Positions 11,519-23,750 are shown, counted from the first letter of the stretch. The stretch: DNA of 64,000 nucleotides from Dipteronia dyeriana (GCA_032871835.1 CM065301.1:80570069-80634068), one strand, 5' to 3'. Program-made: numbers and translations. The notes: generated by a model from the sequence alone, not told the origin.

Positions 11519-12600
11519 CACTTACCTTTGAACAAAACCACGTTTTTTTTTATACTACTAATCAGTACAAGGGAATTGCTTCAAAACAATCTTCTCTTCA
11601 CAAAATGACATTAACCGAAACAGTTGTGTTACACCACAAAAAACCATGCCCAATTCATTATTTCTTATAGAAAACTAAAACACAATGAATTTAAACCAAG
11701 CTATATATAACCCACCAAGCCAAACTAAAACTGTTGTGTAATCAAGGATAATCATAAGAAGCCAAATAACAAAATCCATCAACTGGATTAAACATGATTT
11801 AGGAGAGGAACCACATAATCTCAACTAGCTTTTAGTTAGCAAATAACTGTTTAAACAAAAAATATTTTTCGAACCTAGAGAAGAACTGATCAAAAAGTGT
11901 AAGCAATGTATAGTCTAAATATTCCAATAACTTTTGAAATAGAATTGTTTTTTGTTTATTACAAACAAATTATCAAATTATTAAGGTTCACAAACAAATG
12001 CGCCAATTCAATATCATGTTCATTAGTAATTCTTGCAAAGGATCATGACAACAAATGTATAAATAAAAATTATATGATTGATCCATTTATACAACAAGTA
12101 TGAACATACAATGAAAATCCAAAACTAAACACAAAATGAAAATCCAAAAATGCAGAAACAAAATAAGCAATCTACAATGAAAATGAAAATCACAAAATAT
12201 GAACATAATTTTAGAGGTTGAAGTTCATGGCAATACAATGAAAATGAAAATCTCTCCCTATTTCCTAAACTAACTGATGTGTAATCAAGGATAAACAACC
12301 ATTTTTTTTTAATGAAACCCTATTTCTTAAAAATTAACTATTCTAGTATCAATGCTAGTTAACTCACCAATAGCTGAAAAAGGCAACGACGAGCGAGGGC
12401 GTGGGTGTCGACGAGTAAGCACGACAACACAGACGACGACGACAGCTACTTCGACGAACGAGAAACGAGACCAGCGAAAGACGGTAGCTTGAAATATTCT
12501 AAAAACAAAAAAATTAGCAAACCCACAAGTGGTCTCATTTTCATTCAATCCCGGATTGAAAAATAATATAACAACCATTTGTATTTACAGAGATAATTAT
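11519..12600. other. Intergenic, AT-rich
   Basis: No convincing gene. Several short A-rich repeats of CAATGAAAATGAAAATC occur near 12110-12255. The TCGTCG-type segment at 12380-12480 again looks like transposon-carried leader DNA. Confidence 0.35.
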
Positions 12601-12639
12601 AGATGTAAAAATGAAAAAAAATTGGTCATTTTTTTCACC

Positions 12640-13080
12640 ACATCCACCCATCTACGACCCCTCTTCGCCACCACCACCAATCTTACCTGCTCGGCCGGAT
12701 ATACTTCAGAAGAGAGATGTATTCCTGGTTTTCAATCTCCTGGGTTTCGGTTGAAGAGAGACGAAGACAGAGATGCATAATAGAGACGAAGAAGATGTCG
12801 TTGGGTTTTGTTACAGGTGACGTTGTTTGGTTTCAGTCTCCTATTGGCGGTGTCGACAGGTAAGGGGGTGGTAGATGGACGACGATCGCCGAAAAGAGAG
12901 ATCAGATTTTCAAATTATCAGAGAGAGAGAGAGATATCTGAAGATTGGGTCGGTGTAGTAAATACAAAAGGAAGGGTAATTTTATCTATTCATGTCTAAA
13001 TATGATAAGTATATTAAATTTTGGCTAAAAACAATAACTCAATATTTTTTTTGATCATTTCTTGTAATTCCCTCAATAAT
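12640..13080. repeat. Dispersed repeat shared with 42060-42740
   Basis: Positions 12640-12830 match 42060-42215 and 42505-42540 over about 160 bp (shared GGTTTTCAATCT, CTGGGTTTCG, GAGACGAAGAAGA). Both continue to an end with AAATATGATAA and TGGCTAAAAA. This shows a mobile or duplicated family, probably Mutator-like. ORFs here (12529-12999) lack family motifs. Confidence 0.5.
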
Positions 13081-13085
13081 ATATA

Positions 13086-14090
13086 GTGGAAATGGTGAGA
13101 TATGTCACTTTTTTTTTATATGTGTTGCAGTGATATCACCACTTTAATAACTTAAGTTTAAAAGACACCTATTACGGTGAACTACCCAAATTACCCTTAA
13201 ATAATCTATTTTTTTAATCCTATTGTGTTTCCATCTACATTTTGAAACGATAACTCTTCTCTCTCTCCAAAAAACTTGTCTCTCTCCAGATTCTGTACAA
13301 AAGATAACCTATATTTGTGATATTCGTTTATATATTTTTATATATTTGTGTGGTTTAACAATGTATCCATTTATTATGATTTGTTATCCAGTCTTTGTAT
13401 GAACATGTATGAACATTTTATTTTTTACAGGATCGAGCATTTTATTTTTGATAATAATGTTTAGTTAAATCGAGCATATTTGTAGCCAAATCAAGTTTTT
13501 TTTTAATATGATCGAGCTTATTTTTGAAAGAATCGAACATTTGTCAAATGAACAAGAAATTTTCAAAGGATCGAGAATTTTTTCCAAAGGATCGAGAATT
13601 TTTTCCAAAGGATCAAGAAAAATTTTCAAAGGATCGAGAATTTTTTTAAAGGATCAAGAAATTTTGTCAAATTATAGAGAATATTTTCAAAGGATCGAGA
13701 AATTTTTCAAAAGATTGGGAATTTTTGTCCAATTGATCGAGAATTTTTGTCAAATGATCGATATTTTTTTCAAATGATCGATAATTTTTTCAAATGATCG
13801 AGAATATTTTTTTTGAAGTACTGACAAAAAAAAAAGCTCTGGGGGCGCTGCCCCTCCCCCCACCCCGCGAGCTTGGCGGGAAGCTCGACCCCCGAATGCG
13901 TATACATAGCTCCTGAGTTTTAACGAAACTTTCTCTCTCTATTTCAAAACTCTCACTGTAAAAAAATGAATGAAAAACTCTGATGGAATAACTATTGAGG
14001 TTATTTTTATCCGTTTATCATAATATGTGTCTTTTAAACATAAGTTATTAAAGCAGTGACGGTGTTAAACGTCACCTCCAAAAAATGGAA
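13086..14090. mobile_element. TIR element with internal minisatellite, copy A
   Basis: Left and right ends are inverted copies sharing CTTTAATAACTTA and GTTTAAAAGACAC. The same ends flank 22010-23173. The interior has a CTCTCTCC leader, then at about 13555-13810 a tandem array of AAAGGATCGAGAATTTTT (about 20 bp), then a GC-rich block (13845-13895) containing GGGGGCGCTGCCCC. No transposase. The 89-residue ORF at 13508-13777 is the array translated. Confidence 0.65.
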
Positions 14091-14283
14091 AATGATTGGA
14101 AGTCATTCCATATCTCTTCATACAAAATTATGAAAAAAAAAAATTAAAATTGTAAAGCTTGAAGAGATCGGGATCCTTCATGCTTCCATCAATATAGCCT
14201 CCATGATATTTATTTCACTTTTTAAAAAATAAAATTATAATCACCATAAATACAACACCAGTCTACGAAGGAGTCTCACATAT

Positions 14284-14905
14284 TACAGATGATATGTTTC
14301 ATCAAAATCCAAATGCTGATGCACTTTTGTTGAAGGTAATTGTAAACCAATTTAAAGGATATTTCTTTTTTAGATGATTTTAGCATTATAAACAAAGAGA
14401 CACATGTTAATTACTTGGGTTTTTTTTCATCAAAATACAGTGGGTTTTGTATAATTGGGACGGTGAAGCCATCACAAAGAATTGAATTTGTGCTTGGATT
14501 TTGAAGGACTGTCGAAGAGCCATTGTAAAGAAAAGAGGAAAACAGGGATTTTTAATACAGTGAGTTTAACATAATGTAGATGAAAATGAGTTGTTTGATG
14601 GTACTGATTTCGCATTTGATTTTCGTATGATGGTCAACAACCCCTGTGGAAAAGAGAGGACTGAGCTTCAATGGAAGAAATTATTTGATTTTCGTATGAT
14701 GGTCAACAACCCCTGTGGAAAAGAGAGGACTGAGCTTCAATGGAAGAAATTATTGGAGGAAGGAGGTTTCCCTCGCTACAAAATCATCAAAATTTACATT
14801 CCATTATCAAGGCCTATCCAGAGTAACATCAAACTACTCTTGGAAGAGACTAGCGACACCTCTCGGAGGAGAAGCTCTATACCAGCAGTGGACTGGTGGA
14901 GTTTG
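14284..14905 (+). pseudogene. Plant O-methyltransferase remnant (COMT-like class)
   Basis: Exon piece 14284-14335 encodes DMFHQNPNADALLLK, the conserved stretch before an intron in S-adenosylmethionine-dependent plant O-methyltransferases. GTAATT (14336) and ACAG (14440) bound the intron. The next exon gives WVLYNWDGEAITKN, a stop, then ILKDCRRAI, then another frame with NVDENE, FDFRMMVNNP, GKERTELQWKKL and LEEGGFPRYKIIKI, the normal C-terminal motifs. A perfect 69-bp tandem duplication (14615-14683, 14684-14752) repeats FDFRMMVNNP..WKKL in frame. In-frame stops and loss of the N-terminal dimerisation half make it non-functional as an enzyme. The true family end (A-L-x-S-x-I-E) is lost after KIIKI. 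Confidence 0.7.
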
Positions 14906-15431
14906 AGGTTTTATGTTTTTTTTTTATATAAAAAATATATATTATTCCATATCTTGGTTTTGGAGTTCATCATTCTAGGAGATTTTGTGTGTGTAGGGGT
15001 GCTTGTAATGTGTTTGAAGATTTGATTGACAGTAGCAAATTGAGTTAAGAAGCGGAGAGAGACTTTGCGTTTATAAAGATTATGTGTGGAGTGCCTATGA
15101 TGTGTTTGATGATTTGGGTGAGAGAAGTGGAAAAGGAGGAAGACTAGAATTGAGTGGATGAGATCTGTGATTTTTCAAAATGGATTTTGCAGATGTGTTC
15201 TCCAATAGATTTTTCAGAATTTTTTTACTTGATTGAACGTCTTTTTTCTCTTCTTTGTGCAATGGATTTGCAGATGAGTTCTGCGATGGAGAACTCCCAT
15301 TACAAATTTCATGAATTTTTTTCAAATATTTTTTTTAATTGATTGAATTTTTTTTTTCCTGTGCTATAGAGTTGCAAATGAGTTCTGCGATGGATTTTAT
15401 AGATTTCTTTTTTCTTTTTTCCGATTGTTTG
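14906..15431. other. Intergenic with a ~100-bp imperfect tandem repeat
   Basis: Segments at about 15180, 15265 and 15365 each contain GCAGATG or GCAAATGAGTTCTGCGATGG-like sequence followed by a T-rich stretch, an imperfect threefold repeat. No protein recognised. Confidence 0.4.
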
Positions 15432-15439
15432 GTTGGTTG

Positions 15440-16126
15440 TAGGGGTGGACATGGTTCGGTTCGGTTCGGTTTTGATCAAAACCGTATTGAACCGATATAT
15501 ATTCGGTTTTTAAAAATGTGAATCCGTTTGAACCGTTTGAACCGTTTGAACATGAAAACACATTTATCTCGATTCGGTTCGGTTCGGTTCAATTCGGTTT
15601 TAGGCCTAATGTGCTTTAAAGGTTTTTTAATATGTTTTTTTTAATTTTTTAGGTTTTTAAGTTGCATTTTTGACATTTAGCCTTAAAACTTTTTTTAGAA
15701 ATCATAATATGTAAAATTTAATTTAAACAAAATACAATCCAATTTTGAATCCGAATCTAAAATTTCAATTATATTCGGTCTACATACTCAATAAAAATAT
15801 AAAATCAGCATAACTTATATAAATATAAGTAAAAAAAAATAGTATATATATGTAGTTCAAAAATAAAACATCATCAACAAACAATCCATAATAAAATTGA
15901 ACCTTACAAAATAATTAATTAAGACAATTCGGTTTATTCGATTTGGTTCGGTTTTGTATGTCTAAAACCGAAACCGAACCGAATTCAATTCGGTTTTTAA
16001 ATTTCAAATCGGTTTGAACTGAATAGAAACTATGAACCAAACCAAACACCATTTTTCGGTTTGGTTCGGTTCGATTCAATTCGAATTCGGTTTCGGTTTC
16101 GGTTTCGGTTTTTATGTCCACCCCTA
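15440..16126. mobile_element. Non-autonomous hAT element with CGGTT subterminal repeats
   Basis: It starts TAGGGGTGGACATGG and ends ATGTCCACCCCTA, near-perfect inverted termini, and is flanked by an exact 8-bp duplication GTTGGTTG (15432-15439, 16127-16134). Both ends carry many TTCGGTTCGGTT / AACCGAACC motifs, plausible transposase binding sites. 687 bp, no transposase. Confidence 0.85.
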
Positions 16127-16356
16127 GTTGGTTGGCTGAATTTATAATTTTATGAAGTTTTGTGATTAATATCTAATTATTATTTGACTAGATATATAAT
16201 TACATTACTTTTGTCAAGGGCATTTGTGTCTTTTTATCATATCAATCCAGTCAGCTGCTACAAGTAACTGTGGTCAACGATTTTTAGGGGAGGTTTGTGT
16301 AATTAAATGAACAATTGAATATACATGTAATATAATGTATTAAGATACCAACAACT

Positions 16357-16375
16357 CCTCTCTCTCTATCTCTCT

Positions 16376-16451
<76 letters not shown>
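16357..16451. repeat. Compound (CT)n-(AT)n microsatellite
   Basis: About 60 bp of CT repeats runs directly into about 30 bp of AT repeats at 16421. Confidence 0.95.
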
Positions 16452-16457
<6 letters not shown>

Positions 16458-16775
16458 TTATCCTATCGGTGCATACCAATGAAATTATATAAGGATATTG
16501 AATGTAAGTCACTTATTTATAAAAGAGTTTTAAAAAATATATACATATCAAAACAAAGTATGTAAAATGAGTGACTCATATTCAATGTCTTTATATAATT
16601 ACATCAGTGCACATTGATTTGAAAATATCCGTATATATATTTCATCCTGATATAAAATACATCACTTCCTTGAATGTAGACATTAAACTGAGATATTTTA
16701 TATCAGAACGAAATGACAAGAGTAAGATTATATATATAAACCAATTCAAAAATCAAAGTACAAAAATGATACTAG

Positions 16776-17258
16776 GGTTCAGTTTTGCATTGTTTCCCCA
16801 GCTGCTTTTAGGGTCAAAAGTGATTTCGGACCAACGATAGGGTGGTTGGTAAAATTGTGAGAAAATGCTTTTAATCACTTTTAGCTTATCCCAACTGAGT
16901 TTTGGAGAAACTACAAATACATGTTTTTAGAAATCAGCTTCTGCTTTTGAAAACGCGCTACAGTGTTTTTTAATGAATTTTTACAAAACTTTTCCTATTT
17001 TATCCTTAGCCTTTCATGACATTTACCAAAATCATTCTCATCATTACAATTGTGTCCTTTTAGTAATTTTACACAGTCACAATATTTTTTTACTTCTATT
17101 TACCAAACACATTGAAATTGCTTTTGGTTCTCACAGCACTTTTAAAAATCAGTTTACCAAACACTCAGCTAATTCTTCCCACAGTAATTTTAAAAACAAT
17201 TTCCTCAACAGCAAATCCAAAAACAATTCTCCATATAACTCAACAATATCAAACTGGG
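16776..17258. mobile_element. MITE, GGTTCAGTTTTG family, copy A
   Basis: The start GGTTCAGTTTTGCATTG and the end CAATATCAAACTGGGT are inverted partners. It is the same family as 51543-52251: both share TTTTAGGGTCAAAAGT, CGCGCTACAGTG and TTACCAAACACATTGAAAT in order. Candidate short flanking duplication CTA. Non-coding; the 96-residue ORF is not conserved in copy B. Confidence 0.7.
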
Positions 17259-17290
17259 TCTAGATTCCTAGAGCAATAACAACTTGTGAT

Positions 17291-17316
17291 GGAAGGGGAA
17301 GGGGAAGGGGAAGGGG
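17291..17316 (+). other. G-quadruplex-forming (GGGGAA)n tract
   Basis: Four consecutive GGGG runs separated by AA (17295-17316), preceded by GGAA. This fits the strongest quadruplex consensus, on the plus strand. Confidence 0.7.
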
Positions 17317-17319
17317 AAA

Positions 17320-18140
17320 TACGTTGAATCCTCATTTGAACTTGTGTGATTGAAGGACAGACCGGTTATAGTGACGAAGAGACGGTGACCAAAGTGAAAA
17401 AGAAACTTTGATCAATCAATTGTAATATTGAATAGAATATGATGGTGGGGCCTTATGCCAACTTAGTGAGCAAGTTTCTTAATTTAAGAATTATTAAAAT
17501 TATTTTCATTTATTTCTCATTAAATGACAAATATTTTGACATATCATGAGTCATCGACCATAAAGTTACTCAAATTTGTATTTATCCGAAAAGACGAGGT
17601 TGAGCAGTGTATATTCCTCACACCCATGTCACCAATAAGATTGTAATTTCAAAGTATATATATTTTCCCTTTTTTGAACCTCAAATTACTATAGTTTAAA
17701 TATACATTTAACAATGATTCTTGTATTTATAAATTTAAGTAAAAAAATATATGAATTTATATTCTTATATTTTTATTTTTATTCATGTTAAATTACTTAA
17801 AAAGTAATAGTATGTTTAATCGTTACATGTTTAAGAAGTATAGATAAGAAATATATATTCGAACAATAATTTTATTGAATGGTGTGAAAAGTTTACCCTT
17901 AATCAACTTTGACATTGTCAATTGACTAATAAAATAGATATTTAGATATGTATTTGTAAAACATCATGTTTATTTTTTGCACTTTCGTTTAAATTAAATT
18001 AGTTTTAACCTCATGAATTATTGAAATTAAAATTGTTTCATTGAATTATCATTATTTGTCAAAACTGATTTTTTTTCTAAGGAAGAAACGAGGCAACTGT
18101 GAGTCCGTGACTCGTTCCCAATTTCACATGCCCTGTTCTT
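17320..18140. other. AT-rich intergenic DNA
   Basis: No gene or repeat end recognised. Confidence 0.4.
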
Positions 18141-18144
18141 TTGG

Positions 18145-18500
18145 GGTGCGTTTGGTACGGAGATGAGACAAGATAAGACGGGACGGGACAGGATGAAACA
18201 GTACATGTTGTTCTATATTGTGTTTGGAAGGCTTGGGATATAATTGTTAACTGTACCGTTATGCGTTTGGTATGGTTGGGATAAAAAGGAACAAGATGTT
18301 CAAATGACCAGAATACCTCTATTATATTATACATATATATTGTATATAATAATATATAATAATACTATAATTATTATTATATATAATAATATTTTTATAT
18401 TATTAATATTTCATATATATGATAATTATATATGTAATATTATAATTGATATTATTATATATCATATATTATATATAATATAAATATTAATATATAAATG
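18145..18500. mobile_element. Fragment of GTGCGTTTGG-type element and AT repeat
   Basis: GGGTGCGTTTGGTACGG followed by GGGACGGGACAGG repeats looks like the left terminus of a common plant TIR element. No matching right terminus remains. Positions 18330-18500 are a degenerate AT/ATT microsatellite, into or next to which the Copia LTR inserted. Confidence 0.4.
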
Positions 18501-18507
18501 TATATTT

Positions 18508-20682
18508 TGCAGGGAAAATTGCACTGCGGAAGTGTAAAAAAAAATTAGGGTTTAATATATTTAAAACATTTTCTATTTAAAAGAAAGAATCTTAACCCTA
18601 GATTAATTGATGTATATTAAAAGTGTTGTACCTTTTTTTGTGACGATTGAACTAACGTCGAATTGAATCCGTAAGATCTTCCAATCCAATTACGAACGTG
18701 AATCACCTAGGAGTGTGGACTCCCTTTCTTTACATTGTATACCTGATGATGGAAACAAACATAATCTTCTTCTTTGTTAGTCACAATAATCCTCCAAGAG
18801 AAAAACCAAGAGTTTCCGGTCACTTGTGAATTATCAATCAATTTGATTGAAACTCGTGTGAAATTTGATTCGATGTTGTACACATAAAACATTTTTGATA
18901 CAAAGGATACTAGTGTACTATCGAAAACAAAAATGTTCCCTCTTTTCTCTTTGCTTGGCCGAATTCTTCACACAATGAGTTATACGAAGTTTTTTTTATA
19001 ACAATAAAAAACAAATAAAAAACAACTTCTCACACCAAAAAATATGTCTTGGTCGAATTTAATAGATAGTATATATAGGAGACCAAATCCTCTCCTAAGA
19101 AGGATTTACTTGGTAGACAAGAATCATTTCCTTAGATGGATTTACTTTGTGACCAAGAATCATTTTCAAAAAAGAATTCTTTTCTACACCAATACTCATA
19201 ATCCATCTCATTAGTGTATTTGTGACCATATTAAAGACTTCATAATTTGACTAGATAAATAATTATTTATCTACTTATCAAATATATTCTTTAATATTAA
19301 TTATACTATCAACAATAGTATAATATTAGGAGATCTTCTCCTATTAAGACAAAGATTTTGACTTTTAATTAAATAATTAATTAATTAATTTCTATTTAAT
19401 TAAATAATAAAATAAAAAACAATATAATAAGCTATTTTATATAGCCTTGCCTCCCAAGACCACACATAGGTATATATATTATTTTTCTTATTTTATTAAA
19501 TCCATTGGATCTAAATATAAAGTCCACATGTGAATTAAACCCATTCTTACTAAAAGAAACAAGTCCACATGCCTTAATACAATTATAGATGGACCCATAT
19601 ATTGACCCCGGTAGAATATATCAAGTGATCCATACAAGCTTGTGTGTATTGAGGATCTTGACGGGCTATCTAAATTTAAGTTCCAATAGATATAACCTAA
19701 TCACAATCAACAAATAATTCACTTAGGTCCGATCTATTAATTTTAGTTCATTCCACTAAAGAACTAAAATTGAATTCTTAAATAAAGATAGAATAAGTTA
19801 ATATTGCTCATTCATACCCTAGACAACTTTATTGGAGATAGTGTATCCTCGTGAAGAATACTAGTAATCGCCAAGAGCTCATAGACAGTCTATAGCTCTC
19901 CAAGTTACTATATTTACTCATATGATCACATTTTGAACTGAGATATTTTGACTTGTCCAGAAGCCATGTTTCAATAGACACTATTGAAAACTTAATGTTA
20001 AGATTTAATATCCAATACCTCAACATATCCATATGATGGTATTCTACTCACATTTAATAAATAGAGCCACGATGTCCATATCTATAAATGAAGTCCTCCA
20101 TCGATTAACAAATGAATATCACCAAACTATCGAGGATAGATTATGCTAAATAATCGTACTCATTGATAGCTCAAATGATAACACTTGCAACCATAAGTCC
20201 ATCATTTATCTCAGGATTGAGATAGACTCTTCGATTGTCTTCAAGTGAAAACTTTTATCCATTGATGGTTCTAAATAAAGTATTTCATTGTTATCCAATT
20301 CAATGCACCCAGTGCACTAGATTCTTTTGTCCAAAAAAACCACACTTTGATGATTTTAGGCGCATCATAGAACATTTGATCCCACTCAAATGTTAGTAAA
20401 AGAATCTACAACTTTGACAAGATAAAAGAGCCCAACCTTTATCTTAAATTGTGAATATTATTTAAGACTAACTAAAGAATTGTATCTACATCATACATAC
20501 CTAGATATATGAACAATTCTTCTTTTCTCATAGTATTTTGATCTTATGATTATTTACTTTTGACAATTGTAATAATTAAACTATAAATGCTATAAGATTT
20601 GTTAAACTAGAAATCACTTTATTAATATGAAAAGATTATCAAATACATTATTATACTCTTGCTATCGAGCATAATCCCAACA
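18508..20682 (-). mobile_element. 3' LTR of a Copia element
   Basis: On the minus strand the LTR begins TGTTGGGATTATG right after a purine-rich tract (20683-20695, GCAAGTGGGAGAT), the expected polypurine tract. It appears to end near CTTCCGCAGTGC..CCTGCA at 18508, giving about 2.2 kb. A TATATATA motif at about 19070 on that strand is a plausible LTR promoter. The far end is an estimate because no second LTR remains. Confidence 0.65.
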
Positions 20683-20689
20683 ATCTCCC

Positions 20690-21975
20690 ACTTGCTCTAT
20701 AGCAAATATGTCATATCTCTCATCCCCATGTTCTCTAGATGCTCATCAAAACTCTTTTGTGGAAGAGCCTTTGTAAAGAAATCCGTTAGATTATCTGCTG
20801 ACGCGATCTTGGTAAACGTCACGTCACCCCTATGCACAATTTCCCTCAGAATGTGATACTTTCTTTCAATGTGTTTCCCTCTTTTATGACTTCTTGGTTC
20901 TCTCAAATTAGTCACTTCTCCATTATTGTCACAATACATAGTGATCTGCTTATTCGCATCAGGAACCACTTCCAAGTCAATCAAGAATTGTTGGAGCCAG
21001 ACAGCCTCTTTAGCAGCCTTGCATGCGCAACATACTCGGCTTCCATAGTGGAATCAATAATACAAGATTGCTTGATACTCCTCCATATGGTTGCCCCTCC
21101 TCCAATAGTAAACACAGATCCTGATGTTGATCTCTTGGAGTCAGAATATGACTGAAAATCAGAATCTGTATACCTAACGGAAATTAAATCCCCTCCAGAT
21201 TATACAAGAAAATAATCTCTCGTTCTCTTGAGATACTTGAATTTATGCTTGACTACCATCCAGTGATCAGGACCAGGTTTCGATTGAAACCTACTAACTA
21301 TGCCAAGCAGCAAAACAAATATCTGGTATAGTACAGAGCATTGCATACATGAGACTTCCAACTACCGATGCATATAGAACCCTACTCATGAATTGCTCTT
21401 CATGCTCATTCTTAGGAACTTGTTCCTTAGAAAGTTTAATTCCATGCCTAAAAGGTAACATATCTGTCTTGGAATCTTGCATGGAAAACCTAGACAATAT
21501 TTTATCTATGTATGAAGCTTGGATAATGCAATCGTTCTATTCTTTCAATCCCTTATGACTTGGATACAAAGAATATAACTTGCTTCTCCTAAGTCCTTCA
21601 TATCAAATTGTTTTGCTAACAATTCTTTTACTGATGTCAATACACCTATATCGTTTCCGAAGAGTAGTATATCATCAACGTAAAGAACTAGGAAAACCAA
21701 CTTGTCACCTTTAATCCTTTTGTATACACAAGGTTTATCAAGGTTTTGAATAAATCCAAAACTTTTCACGGCTTGATCGAACCTTATGTTCCAGGATCTG
21801 GATGCTTTTCCAGGATCTGGATGCTTGCTTCAATCCATATATGGATCTTTGCAACTTGCATATCCTTTTCTCTTGGCCTTTTTCAATGAATCCTTCTGGT
21901 TGCATCATATAGATGCTTTCGTCAAGACTTCCATTAAGGAAAGCTGTCTTGACGTCTATTACCAAATCACGGAGA
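20690..21975 (-). mobile_element. Copia pol remnant (RT and RNase H)
   Basis: Minus-strand pieces in correct order: DVKTAFLNGSLDESIYM and SIYGLKQASRSW (21965-21790), LYVDDILLFGND with the YVDD catalytic motif (about 21680), DMKDLGEASYILC (21590), RNase H-type YASVVGSLMYAM (21400) and the C-terminal NLTDFFTKALPQKSF (20770). Several frame breaks separate them. Gag, protease, integrase and the 5' LTR are missing. The remnant stops at about 21975, next to the TIR element at 22010. A 21-bp tandem duplication (CCAGGATCTGGATGCTT) lies at 21791-21830. Confidence 0.85.
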
Positions 21976-22009
21976 TCATTATATATATATATAACAATAT
22001 TATTGTGAA

Positions 22010-23173
22010 GTGGAAATGGTGAGAAATATCATCCTTTTTTGTGAGTTGCAGTGATGTCACCAGTTTAATAAGTTAAGTTTAAAATATACCTATTATGGTG
22101 AACTACCCATATCGCCCTTAAGTAATCAATTTTTAATTCTCTTTGTACTTCCATATCTACACTTTGATCACCGAAAGCAGTAACTCATTTCTCTCTCTAA
22201 AAAAATTGTCTGAAATCGATCTATATTTTGTCTGAAAGTCGATGTGTTTTAGCACAATATACTGTAAAAGGCTCGGAAAACAAATAAAAAGTCTCGAACA
22301 TTACAAGAAAAAGGCTTGGACACTATTTTAAAAAGCATGAACCATTGAAAAAAAGTATCGGACACAGTTTTAAAAAACTCGGAGCTTTCGAAAAAAAACT
22401 CCGAGCTTTGAAAAAAAAAAAGCTCGGACACTACAAAATTTAACAAACCTAATATTCCTAAAGAAAAAACTCGGACGTGTTTTAAAAAGTCTCGGATTTG
22501 GTTCAAAAAAACTCGGACATGTTTTAAAAAGTCTTGGAGATTCAAAGTTAAAAAACCTAATTTTCCTAAACAAAAGGTTAGGAGGTGTTTCAAAAAAAAC
22601 TCGAAGCTTTGGAAAAAAAAAAGCTCGGAGCTTTGAAAAAAAAAACTCAGAACTTTGAAGAAAAAAAAGTTCGGAGCTTTGAAAAAAAGAAGCATGGAGC
22701 TTTAAAAAAAACTCGGAGCTTTAAAAAAAAACTCAGAGCTTTGAAAAAAAGAGCTCGGGGCTTTTAAAAAGAGCTCGGATTTTGTTCCAAAAAGCTAGGA
22801 AATGTTTCGAAAAGTCTCGAAAACTCAGATATTCATCTTCGTCAACACACAATAGATCAAATAAAAAAAAAGGTCTAGCGGTGCTGCCCCTTGCCCCCCT
22901 CGAGCTGACCGAACAACTCGACCATTGCAAGCTCGATGGGGAGCTCGACCGCCGAATACGTCTGCGTAGCGCCACTCCGTCATCGTTTGGATGATTATCT
23001 GGGTTTCAACGGGCTGTCTCTCTCTACTTCAGAACTTTATCACTGTAAAATGAATGAAAGAAATCTGATGTGGAACAACCATTGGAGGTATTTTTGTCCG
23101 TTCTTCATAATAAGTGTATTTTAAACGTAAGTTATTAAAGTAGTGAAAGTGTCGAAATGCTACCTCCAAAAAT
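22010..23173. mobile_element. TIR element with internal minisatellite, copy B
   Basis: The left end (GTGGAAATGGTGAGA.., GTTTAATAAGTTAAG) and inverted right end match copy A at 13086-14090. At the same internal position it carries a different array, AAAACTCGGAGCTTTGAAAA (18-24 bp, about 22265-22800). A GC-rich block with GGTGCTGCCCCTTGCCCCCC (22877-22930) follows, homologous to copy A's block. The ORFs at 22249-22975 are array translations. Confidence 0.65.
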
Positions 23174-23227
23174 TGTCATTTAATTTTTTACCCTTATTGT
23201 GAATCACCTTTTAGTCAACAAACGACT

Positions 23228-23420
23228 GAAAGGGTCTGTTTGGAAAGTGGGAATGGAATGGGATGGGATTGTCTTATTTTTAATCCATTTCTCATGTTTG
23301 GCTTAATGGTGGGATTGAATTAATTTATCTCATCTAAAATTTTTATCCCATTGGTATGGGATAAATTAGTCCCAACAAAAGTGGTAAGATTCATTTTAAT
23401 CTCATCCTCTTCTTCCTTGC
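23228..23420. mobile_element. MITE left end (GGGTCTGTTTGG type)
   Basis: GGGTCTGTTTGGAAAGTGGG followed by ATGGGATGGGATTG resembles common plant MITE termini. No matching right terminus is nearby, so this is a fragment. Confidence 0.4.
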
Positions 23421-23559
23421 TTTGAGACTCTCTCTCGGATGTATATTCCAGTCTAATGATTGGCTCAATTGTTCTTCGATGTTCATATTAGACTTGAAAA
23501 AACAAGTCTCTCTTCAATAATCCCAACAATAACAATAAATAAGTTTCTAGGTTTGTTGG

Positions 23560-23750
23560 GTTTTGGGGTTGATTCTTTATTGTTCTTGTACTTTTGTGCT
23601 TTGTTTCACTAATTGCTTTGCTTTTGCTACTTTTGTGCTTTGTTTCACTAATTGCTTTGCTTTTGCTACTTTTTGCCTCGTAGGACTCTCGCCTCCCCCT
23701 TTTTGCGTTTTCTCTGATAATGAAATGTTGTTAAAAAAAAAAATATTAAG
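23560..23750 (+). mobile_element. LINE 3' tail with 39-bp tandem duplication
   Basis: It ends TGATAATGAAATGTTGTT plus an A run, a typical plant L1 3' end. ACTTTTGTGCTTTGTTTCAC begins a 39-bp unit present twice in tandem (about 23588-23668). Confidence 0.5.

Noticed and set aside
18244..18483. Ile/Tyr-rich ORF
   Set aside because: Translation of an AT microsatellite.
22249..22975. Phe/Lys-rich ORFs as genes
   Set aside because: They translate the internal tandem array of a transposable element.
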